The notes beneath the pieces were generated by a model that saw only the letters and a program-made list of their open reading frames with translations, was not told where the DNA came from and ran no database searches. The position numbers and the translations under genes were made by a program. Positions 28,812 through 38,883 of a DNA stretch of 64,000 nt are shown piece by piece (the stretch's first letter is position 1; each line of letters starts with the position of its first letter). This DNA is from Fusarium oxysporum f. sp. lycopersici 4287 (Eukaryota; Ascomycota; Sordariomycetes; Hypocreales; Nectriaceae), in contig NC_030991.1 of assembly GCF_000149955.1 (NCBI RefSeq), positions 3,206,114-3,270,113 of the forward strand. The letters are read 5' to 3'.

Positions 28812-31751
28812 GGGCGCCAATAGGTGCGCACCTGGATGCGCACGTAAGTGTCACGTGTTGCGCACCCGGTGCGTCTGTAAGGGAGTTATGTAAGCCCAAC
28901 ACCCTTGTATGCCAGCCAGCCTATTGTATTTTATTGTATTGCTTCTAATCTCTAGATGACGAACTGCTCTGCTATACAGATTTTTTCTCACGGTGCCATA
29001 ATTGGGATATAAGTAATGTAGGCGTTAATAATAATCTAAGCAGTAACTATGATACAGTCTTCAGCCAGTTTATCGTTCGAGTACAGAGCTTGTTGGTCGA
29101 TCATGTCCTGCTCAACCCTCTTCCAAATCTCCTTCATGCCTGTTCGCCTGTTCGCCAGAGGGTTGTCGCCCATCTCCTGGGCGACTTGCCTCTCCACACG
29201 TTCATCTTCTACCCTGGTCCAATCCAAGTACGCCATCATCTCCTCCTTAGTCCACTCCCGTCCAGGTATCGTTGATGTGCATCGCTTACCCATCTGCTTA
29301 TAATCCAAACACCAGCTGTAACTTGTCTTATCGTAGCGTTGAGGGAGGCCCATTGCCTTTCGATATTCCTGGTTAGTCTTTAAGCTACCTCGAGGCAGCT
29401 TGTTATACCATGCCATCCGTGCTGCAATATATCGATCATATATAGCACGAGGGTCATCATAGCGTATGTCTGGCCCAGACGCTGGTACCGATGGCGGCAT
29501 ATCTGGTGGTGGAGGTACATCCGCTGATGAGGATGGCAGTGCTATTATATCTGGCGGGGACGGCACCATCTCTTGATCACATAGTGCCGCTGGCGGCGCT
29601 ACCTGCTGCTGTGGCAAAATTGAGCATAAGGATGGATCGGGAACTGGCTGTTGAGCCGAACTTGGTGTAGTCGATGGCGGCAGCGTATTTGGGGGCGCTG
29701 TAGAAGCTGAGGGAGATACAAGATGCGCATATCGCAATGGGCATGCCTTTGAGCTCATCCTGTGGCCCTGTGTATGACATCTTGAACATTTGGGGTTGGC
29801 TCTCGTCTGTGATGCTTGTTCGACGATCTCAAATGCACATGGCTCGCGCTGAGTGCTAGTCTTCGGCAATGTTGACGTAGCTGGCACCTGATCGAACTGA
29901 CGGCGGGGCTCTATGAGCAATTGAGGGTTTCCTTCTCGTTGAAGATGCCAATGCGTATGGAAGTGGTGTAGTTGAAGCGGCTGGGCTTGTTGTAGAAGAG
30001 GCTCAATTGTGTGAGCGCAAGGGAGCCCAAGCGTTGCTGAGAAGACTCCTGTGCAGGCAGGGAGTCTGTCCTGTTGGAGCCGCTTTCTCTGCGCCTCAAC
30101 CTTCCGCAATGCCTCGTGAGATACCCAGCCTCGTATGATGCTGTATAGACTCCCTGAGAGTTCTATGGGTGTTCGGATTTGCTGCTTCGCCTGGTTTGCT
30201 CGGAGCTCAGCTACTTGGTTAAGTATCGCCAGCTTGATAGCCCTCCAGGCCTCAAAGAGATCTAGCTGGGAAGTATCAAGGTACACCTTGATGAGCTGAT
30301 GAATACCCTCGCCTCGAGATGTAACCACATTCTCAAAGTGAAGATACCGATCAACCCAAGCTTTCACGAGCTTTGTTTTGTAGAGGTCAAGCCATGTTTC
30401 GATGATGTAGGCGACCTCCCGGGCGTGAGCTGAAGCATAGCGCTCTTTGAGCTGCTGAAGCCTGTCTTCAAATGTCTCCTCATTTGCCGATGCCACGAGC
30501 TCATGCCATCTTCCGTAGAAGTCCTTCCACTCTTGGTGGCCTTGAGGCTTTTGAGCCGCATCGTTATGACGCATAAAGCTTGGCTGGCAGTAACGCAGGA
30601 CTGCCTTGTTGGCATGCCAAAGGCATAGAAGCGATACTGCAGCCGGGAAACAATGAGATACCGCATTCATGCAGGCCAGACAGCGGTCTGTAAGGATCAC
30701 AGATGGCAGCCTTGCGCTACAGGCTTCGTACATTGAACGTAGCCGATCTAACGCCCAGATGTAGTCCTTCTCCTCCTCGCCGCTGAGGAAGGCGAAGGCG
30801 ATGCAGAATGATCGTTGACAGGCATCAACACCGACGATATCGAGAAGAGGCATCCTATACTTGTTTGTCTTATATGTGCAGTCCAATATAAGTATATCCG
30901 GGTATGACTTAAGGTATGTTAGCGACTCTGGGTGGGCAAACAACACAGCTGTAACCCGACCATCCTCGTCGAAGCGTATTCGACTCCAGAAACCCTCAGC
31001 CTCAAGCTCATTAGCAAGAGCTTGGATTGTGCTCTGGCCCTTCTTCTGGTCTCGTTTGCCTTGTGCAATGCAGTTGTAGATGTCTTGCTGGGTGGCATGA
31101 GACTCTGTGTTCTGACGTAGGTAGGACCTGATCTCTTTCGGTGCTACACCAGCGTTTGCAAGGTTGTTAATAGTTGACCTATCTGCATTGGATAGTTGAC
31201 GATGGACTGGATGTGCAGACATGCTTGTGCTTGGCTCGTGGTTGTGATGGGCAAACTCGCTGCCAGGACGGTGTGTAAGGCGCCACGTTGTCTTATCCAA
31301 GGCCTCCTTCGCAAGGACTGAGAATTGACACCCTGTACGCCGTGTTGTAGTTGACCGTTGCCGTACGCCCGAGGCCTTTGGAGGTGCTCCTCCACGGTCA
31401 CAGCTGAAGAAAACAATTCGTCTGCCGCTCTCTGTTTTCTTCGACTTCCCAGTGACAAACGCATAGCCCCTGGGAGCTGCCCATGCATTGATCGCGGCGT
31501 GTAGGGCTTCCCGAGAGCCATACTCGCGTTCAGGAGGCAGGCAGTCATCAGAAAATTGACGAGTAGCTGTAACTGGATTCATTCTAGGAGAGATGATTTG
31601 AGTAGATCGTTGCGCGGCGAAGTGAGGCTCTTTATCAACGGGAAAGGGGTAGCTACAAGGGTGTTGGGCTTACATAACTCCCTTACAGACGCACCGGGTG
31701 CGCAACACGTGACACTTACGTGCGCATCCAGGTGCGCACCTATTGACGCCC
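28812..31751 (-). mobile_element. Intact Hop-like Mutator (MULE) transposon
   Basis: Element of 2940 bp. The left end 28812-28909 and the right end 31654-31751 are inverted repeats of about 98 bp with a single visible mismatch (GGGCGCCAAT against GGGCGTCAAT at the very ends). It is flanked by CTTCCTTTA at 28803-28811 and 31752-31760, a perfect 9-bp target duplication, the hallmark of Mutator-like elements. It encodes one uninterrupted transposase. TIR length and protein match the F. oxysporum Hop family. Sharp ends and an open frame suggest recent, possibly autonomous transposition. Confidence 0.95.
29036..31582 (-). CDS. Hop-like MULE transposase, 848 aa
   Basis: Single uninterrupted frame. 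The N-terminal ~100 residues form a FAR1/WRKY-like zinc DNA-binding region (REALHAAINAWAAPRGYAFV, ...CQFSVLAKEALDKTTWRL, HHNHEPS). The MULE catalytic domain follows with LILDCTYKTNKYRMPLLDIV (first Asp), SVILTDRCLACMNAV (second Asp) and CLWHANKAVLRYC. Near residue 600 is a CCHC knuckle in KCSRCHTQGHRMSSKACP. A Pro/Ser-rich linker and a 100-residue C-terminal part follow. Length is near that of known Hop transposases, with no stop or frameshift, so it could be active. It cuts and pastes its own element from the TIRs. Confidence 0.92.
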   Translation of the reverse strand: MNPVTATRQFSDDCLPPEREYGSREALHAAINAWAAPRGYAFVTGKSKKTESGRRIVFFSCDRGGAPPKASGVRQRSTTTRRTGCQFSVLAKEALDKTTWRLTHRPGSEFAHHNHEPSTSMSAHPVHRQLSNADRSTINNLANAGVAPKEIRSYLRQNTESHATQQDIYNCIAQGKRDQKKGQSTIQALANELEAEGFWSRIRFDEDGRVTAVLFAHPESLTYLKSYPDILILDCTYKTNKYRMPLLDIVGVDACQRSFCIAFAFLSGEEEKDYIWALDRLRSMYEACSARLPSVILTDRCLACMNAVSHCFPAAVSLLCLWHANKAVLRYCQPSFMRHNDAAQKPQGHQEWKDFYGRWHELVASANEETFEDRLQQLKERYASAHAREVAYIIETWLDLYKTKLVKAWVDRYLHFENVVTSRGEGIHQLIKVYLDTSQLDLFEAWRAIKLAILNQVAELRANQAKQQIRTPIELSGSLYSIIRGWVSHEALRKVEAQRKRLQQDRLPACTGVFSATLGLPCAHTIEPLLQQAQPLQLHHFHTHWHLQREGNPQLLIEPRRQFDQVPATSTLPKTSTQREPCAFEIVEQASQTRANPKCSRCHTQGHRMSSKACPLRYAHLVSPSASTAPPNTLPPSTTPSSAQQPVPDPSLCSILPQQQVAPPAALCDQEMVPSPPDIIALPSSSADVPPPPDMPPSVPASGPDIRYDDPRAIYDRYIAARMAWYNKLPRGSLKTNQEYRKAMGLPQRYDKTSYSWCLDYKQMGKRCTSTIPGREWTKEEMMAYLDWTRVEDERVERQVAQEMGDNPLANRRTGMKEIWKRVEQDMIDQQALYSNDKLAEDCIIVTA

Positions 31752-31760
31752 CTTCCTTTA

Positions 31761-32471
31761 GTGGTGATGTGTCAGCAACGCAGACTGCGCTCGTTCAATT
31801 TGCTTCTCCAGCACCTCTACGCCTTCATGTTCGACTATTGTTCTCTGGAGCATAGATAAAACTAAATAAGAGCATTCAAACACCATTCCCTTGTGATTCA
31901 TTTCCTTTCTAGATCAGAAAAGGTTGAATGGTCTCTGCATGTAAAGTTTCGACGGTCTCTTGACGGGTTTCCTTTAGGGTGTTCGAGGTTTTGGCGCGAG
32001 AATGCAACAAACACTCATACAGATGTATTCTTGGACCACTGTTGAAATCCATTTGTGCACCCATGACCATGTACGATGTGCCGCGACTACTGGGTTGAAT
32101 TATAATCAGTTGTGGATATTGTCTTAGCAAACCTAGCGGGTTGAAAGTTATGTTTCTTGGCCATTTTCTCGACCATGACGGCGGAATGTTCCTGTGTAGA
32201 AAGACTGATAAGAACTAATAATTTGAGGTATACTGACTTTGCCAGTATTGGCTATTCCGGGATCCTACCTTTCCATGTTATACATCAAGACGTTGACAGT
32301 CCCATTCATGATCACATAGACGGCACGCTCTCACCTTCTCACTTCTTTCGACTCTGATAGGTGGGACGGACGGATCAGTTACACGTCAGAGATATATTTA
32401 AAACAACATTATACTTGGAGAAGTTCAATCGACATCCAGGTGGTATGCCCAGGAGGAACCCAGCCCGCAAC
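31761..32471. other. Host sequence right of the Hop-like element
   Basis: Minus-strand frames at 31855-31760 (LQRTIVEHEGVEVLEKQ) and 32130-31909 (QLIIIQPSSRGTSYMVMG) look partly coding and may belong to the gene interrupted at 28811. No confident exon model or family. Confidence 0.3.
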
Positions 32472-32748
32472 CTAACCTGACACCCCTTCAAGTGCTGCAT
32501 CCATATCTTCATACTCATCAATATCCTTGACCGGTCTGGCCCCTTAACATCAGTAATTTCCTCGGCCATCGTAAAAGCATCCCCCGGTCAGGGCTCCTCA
32601 TCGGCTTTCTTCTGAGCCTCTTCCTGTCGCTTATTGACCCCTTCAGCCTATTGAGCGCATTGCAATGCCTGGGGTAGAGATTACAAAGAGTGGCGGTGCT
32701 TGTTAGGAAATCGAGTATGGCTACGTAGGGTTCTGCCATGGTAGTCAT
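32472..32748 (-). pseudogene. Second, decayed copy of the M16 peptidase C-terminal exon
   Basis: The block matches the last exon of the M16 gene (32813-33180) in order: DFL..., then a KRQEEAQKKADEEP-like stretch, AEEITDVKG, then RPVKDIDEYEDMDAALEG in a third frame, ending at TAG 32472-32474. Frames are broken at several points. The ending is the sort expected for Ste23-type proteins, whereas the upstream copy has lost it. So either a partial tandem duplication occurred or two related genes were joined. Confidence 0.6.
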
Positions 32749-33778
32749 CTACTGTTCATTCCCAAGAGATATTGCCTGCGCGTAGAAGGGACCGACCTTC
32801 TCACCCTCGGCTTCACCTAAGCCGTGACAAAGTACCATAGACCCAATGCTTTAAGTTCGTACGGCAAGCCTTAAGCGGCACATACCAACGCTCAAAGTCG
32901 CTTACATGTTTGACAGGTCTGACCCCCGAGCTGACAGTGAGACCAGCTTTCCAAAACCTGACGTTGGTAATTTCTTCGGCCGCCTCAACGGCATCTCCAG
33001 CGTGCGGCTCCTCGTCAGCGTTTTTCTGAGCCTCTTCCTGTCGCTTATCGACCCCTTCAGCCTTGCATTGGGCCTTTAGATAAATCGATAAGCGTGCCCT
33101 CTGACTGGAAGTAGGGTTGAGATGCTGGTTGAAGAAATCCACAATTTCAGCCTTGGTTAGCTGTCTAATCCGGGCGGCATCGAGTTGACCTACCAGTGAT
33201 TAGCATGTTCACAATCTTGGACTTTATGTTTCCTTGACTTACGAAACTCAAAATCATATTCTTCGCTTTCGATTTCGTCCCAATGCTGTTTAGATTCTTC
33301 TTCCAGTTTTCCAAGCTTCTCTAGACGCCGGACGATCAAACTTCGCTTGTGATCCTCAAGCTCAGTCTCGCTCATCTTCTCCAGAGTGTCCGCATACCTC
33401 ATGAGGAAAGCCTCGATACGCGAGTCAAGGAACTCTGGTGCCATCTCACTCTGGATGAGGAAGTGGAAACCATATGTCGTCGAGAATGATCGACGTCCGC
33501 TCCCGACGATGTAACCGAGTTGCTCCTTAGTCCGGAGCTGATCAAAGGCTGGCTCACGGAGCATCTGTTCCAGAAGTAGAGTCTTGGTTCGAACGTCGCG
33601 ATCGTCTCTGCTACCAACATAAAACCAAGTCCCGACGCAGTGGTTGACGTTGTCGGGATCCTTGAGGGTCTTTCTGAAGACGTAGTTGGAACCTTTGGTC
33701 AGAATGAGTGACCGCAGGATAGGCCACTGGGCCTTGGGCAAAACCCGCGGCTTCAGCATGGACTCGACCAGGCTGGCG

Positions 33779-33905
33779 AATCTATCTACCGATGTAGATG
33801 AAATGTAGATGTAGATAGATGTAGATCTACATCTATCTATCTACCAGAGGACATGTGGGTCTTCTATCTATCTACCTGGAGGTCCGGTAGATAGACGAAA
33901 TGTAG
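33779..33905. repeat. Subterminal ATCTATCTAC-type repeats of the hAT element
   Basis: Both ends of the element carry dense short repeats of TAGATAGATGTAGAT and its complement (here, and again at about 36450-36575). Subterminal repeats of this sort bind hAT transposase in plant elements such as Ac; that role is inferred here. Confidence 0.7.
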
Positions 33906-34085
33906 ATAGATGCCAAGACCGCGGTGAAAATTGGGTGAGGTAGTTGTACTTTCTCGGTACTGGTGGCATCCTCCTGCACCGAAGTATCGGTACCTCTGAA
34001 AATCCCTTCCCTAACCGTCCCTCATTTCCCGATTTCCCCACGCCATCCCCCTTTTTCGCTTGGGTCTTAGTTTGACATATTCTCA

Positions 34086-36446
34086 TTGCCCTTAATGCCA
34101 CCCAAAACCATTGCCCAAATGGCACCTCAAAGCGATTTATTCAGTTACGCAACCGATACTACCATATCGGAAATATCCTGTCCCGAAGACCCAACCTTGC
34201 CTATGCACAATTCCTCGTCTCGCAGCAGCCATTCAATCATCAAAGACTGGGATGCAGTATCGCAAGCTGTCCGCAGCCATTGGGTCCTCTCAGCTCGAAC
34301 TGGTCAAGCTACCGGCTGGTTTTGGGCTCACGGCTATGACGTTCAAGCTAGGTCCAAAGGCAATGAGTCTGGCCCCCATACATGGCTCTGTTGCCACTGT
34401 GTCCAGCATGGCGTTCCCCGGCCAAAGGCTTATGTCTCGTCCAACACTCGGAACATTGAAGGTCATCTCAGCAAGGCCCACAATATTTTTCATCCAGATC
34501 CATCAAAAGCAACACGATATATGCAGGAGCGGCCCCCGAATCAACTGACCCTTCATGATTTGGCAGCCAAGAAACGGAAGAGGGACGACTTTCACGACGA
34601 GTTGGTTACTCGATTTGACAAGGCCACGTTCCAGCGCCATGTTGTCCAGTGGATCACCGATGCAAATTTGTCATTTCGCGTACCGGAGCATAAAGGCCTC
34701 CAAAAGGTCTTTCAGTACCTGAACCCCTTGGTTCACGAGACTTGCGCCAATCTGACCCATGAAACGGTTCGGGCTAGGATCATCGACGAGTTCAACACAT
34801 ACAAATCGCGCGTCATCCACACGCTATCACGAAGCCCAAGCCAGGTTCATATTGCATTTGATGGCTGGGCGTCCCGGAACAGACATTCATTCTTCTCCAT
34901 AAATGCCTTCTTTCTCGATGAAGATACATTCCAGCCACGGAAGATCGTCCTTGGCCTCCCAAACGTCGCCATAGCGCACACGGGAGAAAATATCTCAGCC
35001 GCTGTTATGGAGGTATTAGATGACTTCGAGTTGATTGCAAACAACAAGGTTGGATACATTATTCTCGATAACGCCGCAAGCAATGAAGGAGCAGTCGAAG
35101 CAATAGGCCACAAGCTCCAGTGGCAGAATCCGGCCAGCAGAAGGATTCGGTGTTTCGGGCATATTCTTCATCTTGTCGCCAAAGCGCTCCTCTTCATTAA
35201 AGACAGCAATACACTCGAGGACATTGATGCGGACGATTTTGCAGAGTGGACAAAAAGAGGTCCAGTAGGTAAACTCCACAACCTTGTCGTCTGGGTCAAT
35301 CGGTCGAATAAAGCGACAGCAATTCTGCGGAAATTACAAGATGAGGACCCTGACAAGTCCTATCCAGGCACTCTTGATGTCGTCCTTGACAACAGCACAC
35401 GCTGGCTATCTCAATATTATATGATCGAGCGAGCAATTAAGCTCCGACGCTATCTGGAGGAGCTCATTGACATTACGATTCAATCAAGCAGAAAATTTCA
35501 ACGACCCCGATCTACCCGTACCCAGCCGCCAAGCCAAATTCCTCGATGTCTTGAGGAAGCAAATCTACTAAGTGACGCAGACTGGGATGCCCTCAGTTGG
35601 TTCAGAGATATTCTTAGAATGTTCGATTCCTGTCTTTTGCGGCTTGAAGGGGACTGTCAGCTCCGAGTTCGTAAGGGAGGCGTTGAAGCTCAATATGGAA
35701 TTATTTGGCAGGTTGCCGTCGCATTCGAATTCCTCCTTTCTACGCTGGAGAAAGCAAAGACTGAGGCAACACACCGGGCGGAGCCTAGTTACTATTCCTC
35801 GTGCGTCAATTCGGCCTGGGTCAAGCTCAACAAGTACTACACCAAGCTTGATGAGACGCCAATTTACTATGCAGCCACGGTTCTTCACCCCGGTATACAG
35901 TGGTCGTTCTTGACAAAAGCCTACGGTGAGAAGGAGGAATGGCTTTTTGCGGCACGCCAGCTCATCCAAAAGCTCTGGGAAGAGGAGTATCGCGACCTTC
36001 CCGCTCAGTGGGAAATCTCGAGCAGTAACCTTCCTGCCGCGGTGAGGGCGCGCGAGTACAATCCATTTGATTCCTTCCAAGACGAATTAATATCATCCAC
36101 CCGCCATGGCCATGACGAAGCCACAGACGAACTGGAGAGGTGGTTGTCTACAAAGCAAGACATATACACAACATACGACAATCCTCTCGAATACTGGTCT
36201 GCGAAGCGATTTGAATATCCGCGAGTGGCGAAAATGGCGATTGACATCCTCTCTGTTCCAGCAATGGCTTCTGAGTGTGAGAGGACCTTTTCTTCCGCTG
36301 GTAGTATGGTTTCGCCCAAGAGGTCACGCTTAGATGCAAGCACAATTGCCGTTACTCAGACGGTAAGGTCGTGGTTACGGGCTGGGCTACTGGAAGGGTA
36401 TGAAGGTTTGCTGAAGGAGGTGGGCGACGACACGGCCGAGGATTAG
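34086..36446 (+). CDS. hAT transposase with BED zinc finger, 786 aa
   Basis: Uninterrupted frame. Residues about 75-130 form a BED-type zinc finger (WLCCHCVQHGVPRPK... NIEGHLSKAHNI). The RNase-H-like catalytic core begins VHIAFDGWASRNRHSFFSIN and continues with GYIILDNAASNEGAVEAIG and RCFGHILHLVAKALLF. The C-terminal hATC dimerisation region is present: WSAKRFEYPRVAKMAIDIL, VPAMASECERTFSSAG and SRLDASTIAVTQTVRSWL. Length is typical for fungal hAT transposases. No stops; likely functional. It runs opposite to the host M16 gene. Confidence 0.93.
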   Translation: MPLMPPKTIAQMAPQSDLFSYATDTTISEISCPEDPTLPMHNSSSRSSHSIIKDWDAVSQAVRSHWVLSARTGQATGWFWAHGYDVQARSKGNESGPHTWLCCHCVQHGVPRPKAYVSSNTRNIEGHLSKAHNIFHPDPSKATRYMQERPPNQLTLHDLAAKKRKRDDFHDELVTRFDKATFQRHVVQWITDANLSFRVPEHKGLQKVFQYLNPLVHETCANLTHETVRARIIDEFNTYKSRVIHTLSRSPSQVHIAFDGWASRNRHSFFSINAFFLDEDTFQPRKIVLGLPNVAIAHTGENISAAVMEVLDDFELIANNKVGYIILDNAASNEGAVEAIGHKLQWQNPASRRIRCFGHILHLVAKALLFIKDSNTLEDIDADDFAEWTKRGPVGKLHNLVVWVNRSNKATAILRKLQDEDPDKSYPGTLDVVLDNSTRWLSQYYMIERAIKLRRYLEELIDITIQSSRKFQRPRSTRTQPPSQIPRCLEEANLLSDADWDALSWFRDILRMFDSCLLRLEGDCQLRVRKGGVEAQYGIIWQVAVAFEFLLSTLEKAKTEATHRAEPSYYSSCVNSAWVKLNKYYTKLDETPIYYAATVLHPGIQWSFLTKAYGEKEEWLFAARQLIQKLWEEEYRDLPAQWEISSSNLPAAVRAREYNPFDSFQDELISSTRHGHDEATDELERWLSTKQDIYTTYDNPLEYWSAKRFEYPRVAKMAIDILSVPAMASECERTFSSAGSMVSPKRSRLDASTIAVTQTVRSWLRAGLLEGYEGLLKEVGDDTAED

Positions 36447-38883
36447 CCGACCGTCTATCTACCGAATCTATCTACATCTACATGTAGCCTACATCTATCT
36501 ATCTACATTGCAGATTATGACTAAGCATCTACATCTATCTACATAAGATGCCGGTAGATAGATATAGATAGATTCGCCAGCCTGGACTCGACCATATGGG
36601 TGGCCTTAAGAGCATCCTTCTTGTACATGTTACCGTTTACGTACACTTCGATGAAGACCTGTCCAAGCATCTGCTTCTGGAACAGCCTGACACCTTCCAG
36701 TGAGACGCTTGAGAGCGCCGTTGCCAACTCCTCTGCTATAAAGTCCCCTCCGGGGGCATTGAGCCACTTGGTGTAGTTGCTAATCTGACAGTAGGCTGAC
36801 TGCAGCTGCCAATTGCTGTATCCTCGGATCAAGCGCTCCCTGACGATCTCAAAACGATCTTCTTTGATATCCAGGTCTCGCATTGTTGTGACGACTTGTT
36901 CTAAGAGCACGGGCAGCTTATCATTGTAGCCGCCAATCTCCAGGAACACACCGCGCGAATGGAGACCGACGTTGTACTGCAAGCCAGTCAGCTTCGCGTC
37001 GTACGAGTACTCCTCGAGCCTATCACGGACGAGGTCCGAGAACAGTCGAGCCTTGACGTTATTTTCTGCTGAAGCATATATAAGTGGTGTCTTCAAGCTG
37101 ACAACAACGTTGGCGCGAGGAACCCAGAATGTATCATCCTTCTTCCACCATGTCCTGGCAATGCAATCATTGCGGATAACCCTGGGGTTCTGTGCCGGCT
37201 TATCCACCTCCTTCCTCTTGACCTCGAGCTTGGTAGGAATAAACTTGTTCTTGTGAGGTAGGTGAAGGGCAGACAGTCGATCTTTGGGAGAGACTGCAAA
37301 GGCTTTCCTGCACTCCTCCATAAGATCATCGGGGATCTTTTCATGTCGATATTCAGTTCCGTACCACTTTTCCTTCTGGTCCCAGTTGCCAGGATATTCG
37401 CGTGATACAATGGTCATGCGGAAGTTATCCGGGTGAATCGTGGCAAGGGCCTTTTGGATCTCATCAGGTGCAAACTCTCGGAGACGGCTGTGTCCACTAA
37501 GCAGCCATTCCCGAGGAAGAGGCTTTTGCATGGCAGAGCTGATTCGGCAGGTAAATTCACAGGCAGGCGTCTTTTGCTCAAACATAAAATCGATATCAGC
37601 CATTTTCTTCTGCTCTTGGAAGATCCACTCCTGGGGCGGGCTCTCGCGCAGGAGACTGATGTACTGGAAAAAGATCTTGACGATTTCAGGGTAGTTCTCG
37701 AGACCCTCCTCCGTCAAAAGGACCTCTACATCAAAGGTACCAGGAGCACCGGGGCAGATGGGGGAGGCACCGGCGGTAAGACCATTTGCCCAACCTTTGG
37801 ACTTGATACATGACATGATACTTCCCGGGCCCTCGTGCCCGATGAGATGGCTAATATATCGGCTAGGCTGAGTAGCAAACATAGACTCCTCATCGATAAA
37901 GGGGAATTGCAGGTTAAGCTCTATCGAGTCCTTAACAGGCTTCGCGAAACACTGCCTACCGAGATCGGCTTCCCTGAAAGGAAGTTCGCCGGGCCATCTG
38001 TTTGGCGGAAGCTTCTTGTTGATGACAGGAGAGAACAACTCAGCGACCCATTTCTGAAGCACGTCAAGCGGTTCTCTACCTAGAACAACTAGTTTCATGC
38101 GGTTTGCTGAATAGTGTCTGGCATGAAACTCGATAAACTTGTCCCTCACATTAATTCCACGTGCCTCGGGAAGTGTCTTGAGAGCCTCAAAATTGCCAGT
38201 ACCGAAGTGGCAGAACGGGTGTTCAGGGTTAGAGAGAAACTTCCCTAGCTGAGGCAGCCTCCACGTGTCGTTTTGGAGATTCTTTTTGTGTTCTGAATCG
38301 ACAGCCTGTAGCTCTCGATCCAAGGTCTCGGCAAGGAAGAGAGGCTCAATGAAGAACTGGGCGAATCGGTCGAGAGCCTCGCGCAGAGGAGATGGGTTGG
38401 TATCGGAAGGTTCCTGGCCATTGTCCGGCTTGGCAGAGATATCGAAAAAGAAGGTTGTCGATGTCGGCCCTGTGTAAGCATTTGAATCTCCTGCATTGGC
38501 GGAGATATATTGGCCGTATTCGTTCTCAATTGGAAATTTCTTGGTGCCCATGAAGAGAAGCTGTTGTCAGGGAGAGATATTAGCCTGTCGCCTGTACATC
38601 ACAGCTGTTGGATCGGAGCACTTGCATGTTCGACCGCATGGGCCATACCGGGAATATCAGGCTCATCGCTAAAGTATCCCACATTGACATCTAACGCAGC
38701 GCTGGCCTTGTCGGTCTTGGGATCATGCACCAGGGTAACCTCGAGCTCGTTCCCCAGACGGATAACTCGGTATTTACGATCGTCTTGTAAAGGCTTCTCG
38801 AGGGAGTCAGTAACAAGCGTCACGGGTATATGAGCATTGCCCGCTACTGTGGGGGCATCTTCTTCGCGTTCCGAGTGAGGCAT

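Larger units (their letters stand above)
33769..36584 (+). mobile_element. Intact hAT transposon inserted in the M16 gene
   Basis: Element of 2816 bp with ends CAGGCTGGCGAATC and its inverted complement, extended by TATCTA. Flanked by GACTCGAC at 33761-33768 and 36585-36592, a perfect 8-bp target duplication as expected for hAT. Removing the element and one duplication restores the M16 reading frame. It encodes an uninterrupted transposase on the plus strand. It resembles the hAT elements described in F. oxysporum (Tfo1/Folyt type); the exact family is not determined. Confidence 0.95.
32813..38883 (-). pseudogene. STE23: Ste23/insulysin-type M16 metallopeptidase, split by a hAT element
   Basis: Exon 1 38883-38626 ends at the zinc site HAVEH (the inverted HxxEH motif). 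A GC-AG intron 38625-38561 (GCAAGT donor) joins it to LLFMGTKKFPIENEYGQYIS. Exon 2 runs from 38560 through the M16 core (REALDRFAQFFIEPLFL, FCHFGTGNFEALKTLPEARG) to 36585, where the hAT begins, then resumes at 33768 with MLKPRVLPKAQWPI, EQMLREPAFDQLRTKEQLGY and on to 33243. Intron 33242-33190, last exon 33189-32813. The family cleaves peptides such as a-factor precursor and insulin-like substrates. With the hAT in place the frame runs into SRLANLSISIYRHLM and stops. Apart from the insertion, only the C-terminus looks altered. Confidence 0.88.
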
